Part shown: piece after piece, positions 31,599 through 44,045 of the stretch
Numbering within the stretch: the stretch's first letter is position 1
How the letters are laid out: every line of letters begins with the position of its first letter
Assembly (NCBI GenBank): GCA_025094145.1
Contig: JALLLS010000045.1
Coordinates: 219,602-283,601, forward strand
Length of the DNA stretch: 64,000 bases
Origin: Spinellus fusiger
Lineage: Eukaryota > Mucoromycota > Mucoromycetes > Mucorales > Phycomycetaceae
Reading direction: 5' to 3'
The notes under the pieces: generated by a model
The model's input: the letters and a program-made list of their open reading frames with translations, nothing else
Database searches by the model: none
What the model was told of the DNA's origin: nothing
Position numbers and translations under genes: made by a program

Positions 31599-33891
31599 TT
31601 AGACTGCGTAGGCCTGGAGTTGAGACTCAATCTTATCCCAGTTTCCTCTTCGTAGTGCAGAGAGTTGAAAGGGAACAACGGTATCATGGACCATAAGGAG
31701 AGGATCATTTTCCTCCCAAAATCTATGAATAAAGTCATGAATGCATTTTGATCTCTCATTCATATGGCCATTGGAGAGACTGATGCCATTCTTTAGTCCA
31801 AAATCAATAATAGGTTCTTGAGTACGGACAACAGTAGCACTTGTACCCGAAAGACCACTAGCAAGCATAGAAAAGCCAATGTCCTCACAGTTAAGACGCT
31901 CATCGATCCACTGATGCATCTCAGGGTCCATAAGACTAATGAATGAAAGCAATATGTCAACAACACATGTCTATTTAGTGCATCACCTACCATGTATACA
32001 CAAACAAATACTCTGATCGAATAAACATGCTCTTTGTCAGCACCATACTGTACTGATTCTTCTCTCCATGAGGAATCTTATAGAATCCTAGTTGAAGAGA
32101 GGCATTGTAGGCATGGTAACGAGGGAAATGACCTACAACACTGTCCTTTCTTGTCTGCCACACCTGGTGCTCCGAGTCAGAACACAGAATCACTTTTCCA
32201 TGGGACACATTACCTGAAAAGCAAACTCAAGATCTGCAAGGTCAACAAACACATCGTCATCAAGAATATAAACAGCTTCTGTCTCTAATTCAGCTACAGG
32301 ATTGAATCGGTTGTTAAGAGAATCAAACTCCTGATAAAGAATGCGAACGCGACTGTGTTCAGAAGCAGGAATGGCCTCCCAGAAAGAAGAGGGTACTTTC
32401 AATGCAGGATTATGCCATGTAATAAAGACTGTATCTACTTTGTCTGATCTTAACAAGTGACGTATCAGAAGAGAAAGATGTTCAATGCGTTCTGGGTTGT
32501 AGGTGCTGACCAAGGCAGAAAAGGCAGTAGTGATAGGAGTGCGTGCGGAAGGACTAGGAGCAGGAACAGTGTCACATACGCTCTGTTGGCGTTGTTGGTT
32601 GGACCACTCTTTCACTATGGAGGATGTATCAATACCAAATAATAATAATAATAATAACAATAATAACCATAATAACAATAATGACAAGGGAATATACAAT
32701 GCACGCAGATACTTACAAGGTGTATACTTTTCTCTCATAGCATTATGAGATTTTCTCCATTCATAAAATGTAACAGGATTGTAGTAGGATTTCCAGTCTG
32801 CACTGCTGTAGTGATGAAAATTCCATGGCTTGATAGGGTTTTCAAAGACAGTCAAGTACTAAGGAAGAAAGTCAGTCTTCCTTCTAATACCATTGGACAC
32901 ATGGATGGACAAATGAGTAGGACAATGACTCGGTTCAAGATCCACTTACTGTGTCTACCAATGGCAGTGACAAAGCCACCAGTCGATCCCAAGAAAGATA
33001 GGTCTTTTGAAGAAGCTGAGAAAGGGACAGTTCGGGATTATGTGTTTGGTATTTTAAGAGGTAGTTCGCTATATAGGGATTGGGCTCGATTACAATGAGA
33101 GATCCGTATGCTGATTCGTGTGCATTTGTAGTGATTGCTGAATGGCCAGGAAATTGTAGCAATTTGTGTGCTTTCTAATAAAATTATGTGAGAAACGACC
33201 TCCGTCTAAATGAAAGAACAAAAAGAGTGGGATCCACATTTGATTTCTTTATTTTTATCCTGTTCTTTTTAATATAACTTAATTTCCCATCCTACCTCTC
33301 TAAACAGAACATTTGGAGAAAAGTAAATAATCTTTTTGTAGTCAAACATCGACCACAGATCAAGAGTTGATTTACAGGCATCTGTAGACTGATATCCTTC
33401 TCCTGTCTAAGCACAATGTGGATTGTATGAGTCTTGGTAGAACATGAGGAAGTACAATAATAATAAAATATAATAAAATATAATAAAATATAATAAATAC
33501 CTCTATTAGTTTCACATTAAGAGCCTTGAAATAATCAACTGAACTGGAAATATTAGTCAAATGGGGCACTAACACCAGAATATCTGTTGAAGGGTCTGAA
33601 GAGGAGTCTGCAAGTGCGTTTTTTAAGGAGAAAAGCGAAACAAGAACAGCATTTGTCTGGAAAAACGACACTGTTGAGTAAGTCTTTTTCTTTAAAAAGC
33701 CAAGGAGGTCAACAGCACATTACCATGGAAATATCACATAGTACAGTTACAAAGGCGGTTTTTTCATGCTTTTGTGGATTCTCAGTGTAGCTGTCAGAAT
33801 ACAGTCTAGTTCCTAGTGCTGATACTAGTATAAAGACGATGATCATAAACACGAACAAAGTGAATGCTGTAACAATGAATGGTCTTTGCAT
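31599..33891 (-). CDS. Bimodular glycosyltransferase: GT8-like + GT64 (exostosin)
   Basis: Eight exons join in phase to 570 residues: 33891-33724, 33656-33501, 33406-33296, 33174-32950, 32858-32717, 32614-32214, 32163-31991 and 31935-31599. A type II signal anchor spans residues 4-26. Residues of about 45-260 follow the glycogenin-like GT8 pattern (TAFVTVLCD, DPSTDILVLVPH, DLWSMFDYKKIIYF, LIVIEPNPY, KPWNFH). The metal-binding DxD is replaced by S138-P139-N140. Residues of about 290-565 are a GT64 domain: YILDDDVFVD with D386-D388, VWQTRKDSVVGHFPRYH, YSMVLT, and CEDIGFSML. GT64 enzymes transfer N-acetylhexosamine in the Golgi or ER. The GT64 half looks active, while the GT8 half looks like a pseudo-enzyme. 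It lies 257 bases after the Bud4-like gene, on the same strand. Confidence 0.85.
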
Positions 33892-34148
33892 AATGTAAAA
33901 AAAAACAATGGGTAGGAAATTAATGGATTTTAAAGCAGTAAAGAAAGTACAAAATAAATCATAAAAAATGAGTGAAGAAAGTGAAAGGTGAAAAAGGAAG
34001 AAAAGGAAAATAAGATAGCAAAATAGCAAAATAATAAAATAGCAAAATAATAAAATAGCAAAATAATAAAATAATAAAAACAAAATGAGAAATATTTCTT
34101 TCTGAAATAGATTCAATGCCATATAAAGAAGAAAAAGATAAGTGGCGC

Positions 34149-37100
34149 TTATACTGTAAAAGGCACCTGGACTGGGATACGGCCAATCATCGATCTAAGA
34201 GTTCTGACCCACTCTTCACTTTCTATTACTTCATCACTCACGCAATCAAGATAGAACTCAGGAAAGGCAAGACGGAAAAATCCACGACGGTTATCTTCGC
34301 AGATTGTTTCTGTTTGAAAAAGAAGGCCGTCGTCTGGTACGTCTTGTAGTGTGACAATAATCTGATCTACTGCAGCACTCAGTTTGACTGCATCTGCAAT
34401 ATCATAGCGCTCCATGGCCTGCCAGGGTTTTTCTTGTTCATCAACATAGCCAATAAACTGACTGCCGATTAGCCGGTAGAATCGTTTCTTCCATATCTAT
34501 ACCATTTATAAAAAATAAAATATAAGAGAATAAATAAGTCCATTCCAATGTATTCTGTATGTGCAGCTCATAGGCAAATAATAATAACAATAGTAATAGT
34601 AATAGTAATAACAACAACAACAAATAGATCAGTTGAATCTTACCTTTGAGCCATGAGGCCGCGTTAGTAAATAGCCACTACGCCAACAGGTGCTATGCCA
34701 TTGACGAATCTTTAGTGCAAGATCGCATTCTCGAAGATTTCTTGGCACTGGCTAGAATAAACATTAAGTCAATCGATTCCATAGTCATAATAAAATGCCA
34801 CTTCAGGCCTATTTCTATATAACTTCCACTGATCATGTATCCCAGAAAAGAAGAAAATAGCAATAATAATGAAAACCTTACCAAGGAGGGGTTAGAAACA
34901 GGCAGATAGAGCATCTCAATGGACAGATTGCCAATCACCTTCAAGACATCCTCCTCTTCACCCAACTGTTGTCGTCTTTGTCGCTCTCGTGCACTGCGAC
35001 AGTACCATGAATTGAAGCAATCAAAGGTAGATCGGTAGGTCTTTTGGTAACAGGCATGCATCATATGAGGCAGTGCAAATCGAGTTTGTCCAATGGCACC
35101 GTCATCAGGATGAACATACCCTGACAGTGACTCTTTTTGTTTGCGAATAGAAGTAAACCATCGACTCAGACCCGTTCTTGGTTTGACATGGTAGTCGGGG
35201 CGGACATGGAGAGCCACAGTGACAATCATGTCAGGATGGGTGTCTACAATGCATTCATAGTCTAATAATACTTGCTGTCCAAGGATTTCATAGCGAGACA
35301 TGTATTCATACCGTCCATCACTCACAACACAGCGAACATAGGTGACTTCTTTAGGAAGGGGGAGAAGAATACTGTGAGCTCCATTCACTCTAATGTATAG
35401 CTTTCCCTGCTGTGTAGGGGAGAGGCCATCTGTAGAGAAGATGGGCTCAGAAGCAGTAACTTGGAGATCCTGAGCGTGTGGTATTTCAGCCACTCTTGTA
35501 TCGTGTACATTGAGAACTTTTCTTTCTTGCATAAGCATAGACTCTTGTCTGTCAATCTCAATTTTTGTACTTCCATTGCTTGTGTGTCCAAGTCCTTCTG
35601 ACTGTGGTAGGACTGCCACTAGACGAGAGGTCGTGGCTACTGCTATATTGCCAAAGTCATTATGCGAGGCTTCAAACTGTACTTGCTCTTCCTCTCTTGT
35701 CTTTTGAGGTGAGTGAGGTGGCGAAGTACTAAGACTGTCGCCGGTAGATCGTCGCGGAGAACTGAACGAAGAGGAAGGATCACGCGAGGGGAAGGATGCA
35801 TCATCAGAAGAAGAGAACCGCTCTTTGTTGGCGGCAGTGACAATACTCTCATAGGCCACAGGGGCAATAGCAGGAAGCTGTCGAATGGTATCTTCAGATG
35901 TACGGCGTATGGAGTGCAATTCAAGAAAACTAGAGTTAGAGACTTGTGATCCAAGAGTATCATCGTAAGAGGCTCTTTCGTCGTTTATGGGTGCTGGTGA
36001 GGTCTTCTTTGGCAAATAATGGATTCCTTTGGCACTCTTCTCAACAGCAACTGCATGAAGGGCTAGTTCAGAATGCCATACATTGTCCTCTTCATCAGAA
36101 GAAGACAGTGAACTTTCTTCCATGACAGGACTTTTCATTCTTGACTTGCGTCTTTCTGCCTGTTCTAGCAGCCACTCCTCATTACTATCGAACCATTGTT
36201 CGCTGCCTGCTTCACTGGCATTGGCTGTACTTTGGCGGGAAGCTGTTTCAATTCGAGGAGATTCGCTTTTGATGGCAGTATCCCATAGATTTCTTCCTGC
36301 TGACCAGTGAGAACGTTGGCTACCACTCAATCGTCGCATTTCTTCTGATGAAGTGCTGGAAACACGACCTTTTCCTTTTTCAAGTGATGAGTCCTTATGA
36401 GATTCATTTTTTTCGTGTGAAATGACACTCTCTGTAGAAGTAGTTAGCGTATTATTTTGCGAGATGGAGGAGAGTTGGTGTTCACTCTCTTTATATGTTT
36501 TCTGTAGTTCATTTGAGATAGGATACGTGTCTTGAGTGATGAAGTCTTTTATAGATACTTGCTGGGGTGGTGGGGAGTCTGGTTTTATTGATACCCCATC
36601 CTTTATCATGAGTTTATTGGCTGTAGCAGTAGTGGCAGTAGTGGCAATAGTAGTGGCTACAGCTATTGCTTCTGCTCCAGTTGTTCTTGACACCCCTATT
36701 GCTCCTTCTACTCCTGAAAAAGTTGGAGAAGTCTTTGAGGTGATGATGATTTGATCTTTCTTTTGTTGGTGATCAGAATGAATTATATTTTCTGATAAGT
36801 CTTTTTGTTTTAAATCATCAATAGACTTGGATTGTGGCTGAACATTAGGTGTAGAAATTGTTTTTAGTTGGATATTGCTCACTGTTACTGGAGGTAATAT
36901 CTCACTATTGTAGTTGTATTGGCGTACATTATCACTTTCAGAGGCGTCTCTTGAACTAGTTTTAGCATTCATGTCTTCTGGAACAGCTTTTATGGGAAAG
37001 TGTGTCTCTTCTGATACGTATCCATGAACAGTCTTTAGATGTTGAGTGACAGAAGTATCTAATACATTACTTTCCACTTTACTGATATTCTTTTGTTCAG

Positions 37101-40100
37101 AGATGGAATCTTGAGGAATATTAGATGGTAGCAAATCACTCGTTTGAGAGATATCATTTGCTTCAGACGTAATACTTGTTTGTTGAAGAGTCTCTTTGAA
37201 AGTATCTTTTGTAATTTCAAGACCTGTGTTGTAAGATTTGCCTTCTTTTGATAAGACAGTGTACGCTGTTGATTCTGATTCATTCTTCAAAGCACTCAAT
37301 TTGACTGTAGTAATAGAGGAGCCTTTACTTTCTTTGCTCGAGATGCTATCATTCTCTTTTTTGTTGGTGTCGGTGTCGGTGTCGGTGGTGTTGGTAAAGA
37401 CTTTGAATGTATTACTTTTTTCATGCGCTAACTCTTTGACTGAATCTTCTAGGTTGACATATGTTTCCTTCTCATTCGATGTTAACACCTTTCTATCTGA
37501 CAATGTGTTTGAACATGTCATGGTGCTTCCAATTAAATTCTCGATGTAATGACTGGTACTCATTTCAGGTAATAGACGTTCTTCTGTTAGAGTGTCTTCT
37601 TTAGTCGTGGCCTTACTCTGAGATAAATATGTATCTTTAGAAAAGGCATCTTTTTCGGATACATTGTATTGCTCGGATAACATACTGCTTTCAGGTAGTA
37701 TGCCTTTCTTTGTGGAAATACCCCACTTGGATAATAGATCCTGTTCATATAGAGTATCATCTTCCATAAAAGAGTCTCCTGCTGGTAATAATACTTGTTT
37801 AGGTAAAGTACTCTTTTCAAATGAATTATCCCACTTGGATGATCTAGTTTGCTCAAGTATATCATTTCTCTCAAGTGAAATACTCTTCTTGAGTAAATTG
37901 TTTTCTTCAGGCAAAATGATCTTCTCAAGTGAAATGTTTTTTTCAGATAAAATACTCATCTTGGGTAAAGTATTCTTTTCAAACAAGGTGTCTTTTTCAG
38001 GTGAGATATTACTTCCAGGCAAAATATTACTCTCAAGTAATTTTTTTTTTTCAGATATAAGATTCTCTTTAGACAATACGTTGTTCTCGAGTGAGATGCT
38101 CTTTCCAGATATAATATTCTTCTCGGGTGAAGTAGATTTCTCAGGCAAAGTGCTCTTCTCAGACAGGATACTCTTCTCAGGCAAAGTGCTCTTCTCAGGC
38201 AAAGTGCTCTTCTCAGGCAAAGTACTCTTCTCAGGCAAAGTGCTCTTCTCAGGCAGAACATTCTTCTCGGGTGAAGTAGATTTCTCAGGCAAAGTGCTCT
38301 TCTCAGGCAAAGTGCTCTTCTCAGGCAAAGTGCTCTTCTCAGGCAAAGTGCTCTTCTCAGGCAAAGTGCTCTTCTCAGGCAAAGTGCTCTTCTCAGGCAA
38401 AATGCTCTTCTCAGATAGAACATTCCTTTCGGTTAAAGTGCTTTTTTCAGAATAAAAAACATCTTCATGTGGTATCTTCTTTTTTATTGCAGTGTCTTTT
38501 TCATTCAAGATATTGTTTATTGGCAAGTCATTTGCCTCATTCGTAATATCCACTCTTTCTCTTCCAGATATAATGGCTTTCTTATAGAACGTCTCTTCTT
38601 CAGAAAGATCATCATCATCCATTGGCAAATCATTCTTGTCTGAAAAATAGGTTCTTTCATAAAGTGTTCTTTTCTCAAATAATGAATCAACTTCTGGTAC
38701 AATATTTTTCTCATACAAACTACTCTTCAACGCTACAGCACCTTCTTCAAACACATTAGACTTTCTGGAGGTAGCACTGATCTTAGAATGGGCCTTATTT
38801 TGCTGATAGGCATTCTCCTCATGTATACTTCTGATTCCTATTTTTTTCTCGCTGCTTGCCTCAGTCCTATTGTAAGACGGTTGATTGTTTAGGTGATCTT
38901 TAGTTGCTCCTTGTGCTGTATCTTCGAATGTTACTGATATTTTAGGCTGGGGTTCTTCCACATGAATAGGCTTGGGAGTGTCTGTTTTTGTTTTACCAAT
39001 AGAAAGATCCAATAGATCTTCACTCTTCCGTCTATTCTTCACCTTATCCTGTTCCTGGGATTGTGTCTTTTTTGTAGATACATGCTGACTATCTATTCTA
39101 TTTACCGTATCAATTTTAATCTGAATCTCTGTACCAAGTCCTGTTGTATCATATACATCCAGTTGTTTTTCTGAGTGTAAATCACTCTCTGATCGTGCTT
39201 TATAAAGGGAGGGTGTAGTCGGTAGATGAAATGAGGTCGACATATTGGGTGAGGTGGGCATATTAGGTGTAAGAGGTCGTCGAGGAGATACTGGCAGTGC
39301 TGCTTCACTCGCTCCTCCTTGACGAAAGACACTTGAAGATACAAAGGATTTGTTTTGAAGAGAAGAAATCATCTTTGATTGACGACGGTGCTGAGGATCT
39401 GTCTGAGCATTATCCAGCGACAATAACTTACTCTTGGCAGTAAAGGCTGATTTCGATAGCACGGGGGTATCTGGAGTCTGCTGCTCGAACTTCTTAAGTA
39501 AAGGATTGTTTTTAACAGCAGATCGTTTTGTAAGTAGAGCCACTTCTTGTTGTCGCCTTAGTCGCTGTTTCTCCAACTCCTGCTCTTCTTCCTCACTCAG
39601 CACTTTTTTCTTTCTCTCTTCAATATGTCCAGGTCTAAAGTATTTGTGGGTAGATGCCTGGCGATCTATAATGTTGGCTCTCTTCTCAGTCACATTGGAA
39701 GATACTTCTGCCTTTTCTCGAAGCTGTTTAAATCTCTCAGACTGGGACACTTTTGGTCTTGGAGGAGCTTTTTCTTCGGGAACTAGTCTTGAGCTATGCC
39801 AATAAGTGTTAGTTTCTACTGTATCAGGGACAGTCCCTCGCTCCATGAACCGAAGTGTTTCTGGATTTGAAGCCACCTCTTTTGGAAGACACCCTAAAGT
39901 GTTCTCTATCGATGGCTGTGCACCTTTTTCCATCAGTTGACGGGAGACTTGAGATAGACCTAGTAAGCTTGCCAGATGTAACGTCGTGTTACTACTGTCG
40001 CCCCAAAAGCGAGTGTTTAGATCTTCTGGTTGAGCTTGCTTTTATAATAAGCGGTAGACTGTCAGCTAGAGAGAATGTCTTTTTTTTATCTATTGCCTAT

Positions 40101-40434
40101 GGCTTTATCCTACCTCAATAAAAAAGCTAATAAGTTTCGTTCGTTCACTATGGGCTACAGAAATGTCTCCTTGAGTAGAGTCAGTATGGTCGAGTAAAAG
40201 ATATTGAAGTGCATTGAGGTGTTCAAGTGACGCTCCAAGTCTTTCTACTCGTCCAAGATGTGCAGTAAGATGAGCATAGTTGGTGCTGTTGGAGGCATCT
40301 CGGGCCAGCGGATGCCATAGCAGCTCGGGGTGTGTTTTGTAGAGTTGTTGGACCTGTTCTATATCAAGTGACTGAATAGCGTGAGTCCATTGTGGCAGCC
40401 ATGAGTGGGTTGCTGCTGTTTCTTCCGTTGACAT
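34149..40434 (-). CDS. Ankyrin-repeat Bud4/anillin-like protein with PH domain
   Basis: Four exons (40434-40114, 40038-34882, 34751-34644, 34496-34149) join in phase to 1,977 residues. Residues of about 1-150 hold ankyrin-like repeats (LDIEQVQQLYKTHPELL, NTTLHLASLLGLSQVSRQLMEKGA). A long, hydrophilic middle includes a hexapeptide array (LPEKST, residues of about 640-800). From about 1645 the Bud4/anillin homology region begins (GKLYIRVNGAHSILLPLP, GLSRWF, DCFNSWYCRSARERQR, IGNLSIEMLYLPVSNP). A PH domain closes the protein (IWKKRFYRLIGSQFIGYVDE to EEWVRTLRSMIGRI). Bud4-type proteins organise septins and landmark the division site. The ankyrin N-terminus is unusual for that family. The gene lies tail-to-head with the glycosyltransferase. 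Confidence 0.85.
37950..38430 (-). repeat. 18-nt coding minisatellite (LPEKST hexapeptide)
   Basis: The unit TCAGGCAAAGTGCTCTTC (plus strand) is tandemly repeated about 14 times nearly perfectly at about 38,140-38,410, and in degenerate form down to about 37,800. On the coding strand it reads LPEKST. Because the unit is a multiple of three, other frames stay open too and produce long spurious frames on both strands. Confidence 0.9.
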
Positions 40435-41343
40435 GGTAGTTTTGCTGGTGTACTTTAGAAGAGAGAAGATAGTCTAATAATAATAATAATAATAATATAA
40501 TAGTAATAATAATATAATATGTAATAAAAAAATACAGAGAATAGACTTGTAATAGCAGTGTGACGGGGAGGAAGCTATGAGCAGGACATGTTACTCGAAA
40601 TAGTAATGGGATGTTTAGTGGGATAGAAAGACACGCGATAAGTAAGCTTTCTTCTGTGGTAGCACTGGAATCTATCTTTTGGCTTGTCAAATGTGTCGAT
40701 GGTTATCAAAGATTCATAGCGGAAGTCAAACAAGATTCATACTTCAGACTCAGTATCTTAAATGCCAATCTTTTCACTCCCCTCCATAGAAACCAATCTC
40801 TATCTTATTGGTTAGCAATAGAGTACGTGGCTTATATAGACAAGTGGAAATAATAAAGTAAAAAAAAAGAAAAGAAAAAAACAGAAAAATGGAGCTATTT
40901 ATTTATCAAAATAGAATAAAAAATAGGTAATTTTGATTATCAACATTAAGAAGTAACTGACTTTTCTTACTAAAAAGTAATGCTGTGCTTTGTGTTTTCT
41001 TGTAGATTTGAGAATAGAGCGAGTTGGGTAGATCGGGTGTAACTATTGTGTGACAAGTGCCTCCAGAAGATATCCATCAGCAAAGTGCAGTTACTTAATG
41101 ATGAGATAGTTAGTCTAATAAAGAAAGTAATTTGCTGGTATGAGCGTAGTATAAAGAGGCTCTAGTGAGAAAAGTAAGTAGCTAATTAGTTTAATTATTA
41201 ATAGTAGTTATGATAGAGATTATTAATAGAGATCATTATAAGGAGTAACCTATAACTATTATAATATTTATAATATTACTTTACTTAATATTTTATATAA
41301 TTACTGAAGAATCACTTTTTAAGAATGGCTAATGAATGTTATA
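40435..41343. other. Upstream of the ankyrin-Bud4 gene, no gene seen
   Basis: An (ATT)n run lies at about 40,475-40,520 on the plus strand. The 80-codon plus-strand frame at 40,611-40,853 lacks recognisable features. Confidence 0.5.
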
Positions 41344-42346
41344 CATTCACACCGAATTGAGTTGAGTAATTATCAAAAACTTAATAAAAGAATACTCTTT
41401 TTCTTTCTAAATATTATTAAACCAATACAACATATCAGCTGAATAGTCAGAAACTCACATGTATGGAGAATAGGATAAGACAAAAGATAAAAGAAATATA
41501 TTGAACATCTACTACCTATTGAAGTCTGGATTAAAGTTGAATGTGATGATGTGTAGTTGAGATGAAAACGCTTATAGTTCAAAATAGTATTAGGAATATC
41601 AAAGAGTGCGTATCATTAATACATTTGGAGAGTCATATAGAATCCAAAGAGTCAGTGAGAAGGATTCTAAATAACTAGATAGGTGTATTAGAAAGGGTCT
41701 ATTTGTCCTATGTAATCAACTGAAATTAGAAATTGAAGATATTGAAGTTTGAGGTGGATGTATGTAGAAACACTATTATCAGCTACTGTAAGCAGTTAGG
41801 GGTTGGATCTTTTTATGTAGATCACAAGCCAGCCTTGGCTGTAAAACACAAAGAGAAGTGACTTGACTGGGCAAATAAGATAGCTTTTATACTAGGGCCT
41901 ATGCTATAGGGTGGAAAGAGACGCATCAGATTAGGCATTTTGATGACTGGCTCACACAAATCCCTGACTTGAACCCAATCAAACACATAGGGTGGGCCTT
42001 GGAAAGACGAGTTGGAGAATGAAGGGTACCTATTACCAATGTTGAAAGTCTGAGGACTCTACTTGCAGAAGAGTAGGAGAAGAGTAGTGTTGAACTTGTA
42101 TAACAATGAGTTCTGAGTATGACAGATAGATGCCAGGCAGTTATTGATGCCAAAGGAGGCCATACAAAATATTAATTATATTATTATTATATTATTTTCT
42201 ATAATTAAAGATATTAAGCTTTATTGTGTGAAAGTTTGAAGCTTCTAGATCAAATGTGGAGTGTTTTTATCTAATGCTGAACATATCCTAAATATTTCGT
42301 CCTGAAATTTATTTTCAAAAGTATTAAATTCAATTGTGTGTGACTG
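41344..42346 (+). pseudogene. Decayed Tc1/mariner element, family A copy 2
   Basis: The right end reads, in reverse, CAGTCACAC.CAATTGAATT and matches the left end of the 48.2-kb element. The left end is a more diverged version of the same terminal repeat. TA flanks both sides. Inside, plus-strand fragments include SPD-like LNPIKHIGWALERRV near 41,970-42,020 and RCQAVIDAKGGHTKY near 42,125-42,170, as in the 48.2-kb copy, with stops and frameshifts. At about 1.0 kb it has also lost some 340 bases. Confidence 0.7.
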
Positions 42347-42700
42347 TATAGATACAGAGTCAACATATTCTAGAAAGCAACTGTAGATCCTACTAGTCAA
42401 TACTCCTTTACAAATAGCTGTATGCTTTATTCAATAAAAATGGCAGTATTCTATCTGGTATCTACTGTTAAGTATCTTCTGTCTCTTTTACCCGACACAC
42501 ATCACCTACTAATTACTGTCTGTTGATCTGTTCATATGCCTGTCAATCTCTAACAGTATATAAGACTCACCTTTATTACCATTTGTGTCTGTTGTCCTTG
42601 TGTTCTGATCCTTGTATTCTGTTTTCTACCTCGTCACTTGATGCTCCACTTGCAGACTCTGTTCTGCTCTAGTCATTGTTCTACTCTCTTTCTTCTCTGA
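42347..42700. other. Intergenic DNA
   Basis: No gene was recognised. The base composition rises from AT-rich towards the coding-like tract that follows. Confidence 0.4.
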
Positions 42701-44045
42701 TGTGCGAAAAGAACGTGAAGATCCCATCAAAAGAGTCAAGATAAATGTGCTGTTGTAGACATTCCAGATTAATAGCAACAATCACGATATCTTCTGTCTC
42801 TGTTCACACCAGAGGCCCATCCTTTATTTGGTGTCGATCATTACTTGGAAGCTCGTGTATCCCCAGACCGAGAAAGAGATTCCATTGACCTTTGTCGAAT
42901 CCATACAATTGTTGTGGTGTGTTTAGTGGGATCAAAAAATGAAGTTTTACCAGAAGAAACATCCAATAGCTTGACAAAGTACATCCAGTCGTTCATTCTC
43001 TTGAACTCGGCTATTCAAGAGAAGCAGATTGATAAAAAAAATAAAAGGCTTCCTCCAACACCAGTAAAGAAGGTAGTGCTGGAGTCATCTCTATCAGATT
43101 CTTCATCAGCCCACACCTCCTATCCTTATCTTGATCTCGACACTACTCCTGTCATTCCATTCAAATATGTATCTACCTACATATCGTCATCTCTGCTCTG
43201 TTCACTCTATGCCTGAATCAATCGACGACCTCAAACATATTGTGCTTGACAATTATCTGCTGTCTGATGGAAAAATAAAAGCGTCTTGAAACATATGAAA
43301 TTTTGGAACTCGGGTGCCATGTCATCCATTGTCGACTTACACTTTTCCAAAGAGATCTCTTTCTTGCTGCAACCAGCATTGGCTATTGTTCTGTTATCTT
43401 TGGTATCTCACAGTTGAAGAAACACAGCCCAAAATAGACTGGCCCAAGACAAGAAAAGACAGCTGTTGTGTTCTCCTCTCTTCTGTCTGCAAGAGAGTGT
43501 CTGATCTCCTCCTATTGCCTCTGTTGGTGCCTCTCGATATCCCAATCTACATGTACTACCAACATTGCCTGACAAGATTCTCTGTACTCTCTGTACCACC
43601 TGATGTTTAGACAAACAAAAAAATCAAGACCGTGTATCCTGCTGTATAGCTGACAATCCTCTGGACAAATGTGCACACAAGCCCCAAACTTCCAAAGAGG
43701 TATAACAGTGTATATACAAACACATTCATGGAAGACAGTGCTAACAGTCCTCCACTCCAAAGGTGCTCTGACCATACAATTCCAACTGCTGAGGATGTTC
43801 AGCAACATGTTGGGTCTCTCTTTGGGTCTCTCTACTCTCTTCCCTTATCCTCGTCCACCTGAACTCTAGCAGGATAACTGTTGCTGGGGTCCTGAGTCAG
43901 TATGGCAATGATGGCAATGATGGCTTCATACACCCCTTTTGTCTTTATCTTCTACCTCGTTCACTTGACACTACAACACCTACCATTATTGTCTTTTTCT
44001 GTTCCTTTTTTTCTTGGTTGTCCCTAACAGCCTTCGGAGCAGATA
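42700..44045 (+). other. Unassigned coding-like tract, possibly a decayed gene
   Basis: The tract is distinctly less AT-rich than its flanks. Open frames at 42,845-43,216 (123 codons) and 43,314-43,610 (98 codons) read like protein rather than low complexity, with segments such as HPLFGVDHYLEARVSPDRER and PESIDDLKHIVLDNYLLSDG in neighbouring frames. I could not join them with credible splice sites, and stops interrupt every frame. No family was recognised. It may be a pseudogene, or a gene with several introns that I failed to resolve. Confidence 0.3.

Noticed and set aside
37800..38430. Regular short repeats considered as a CRISPR array
   Set aside because: The units are contiguous with no spacers and are translated within a eukaryotic gene.
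37664..38455. 263-codon plus-strand frame rich in LFSGKV repeats
   Set aside because: It is the antisense reading of the 18-nt coding repeat of the Bud4-like gene, whose phase and domains are clear on the other strand.
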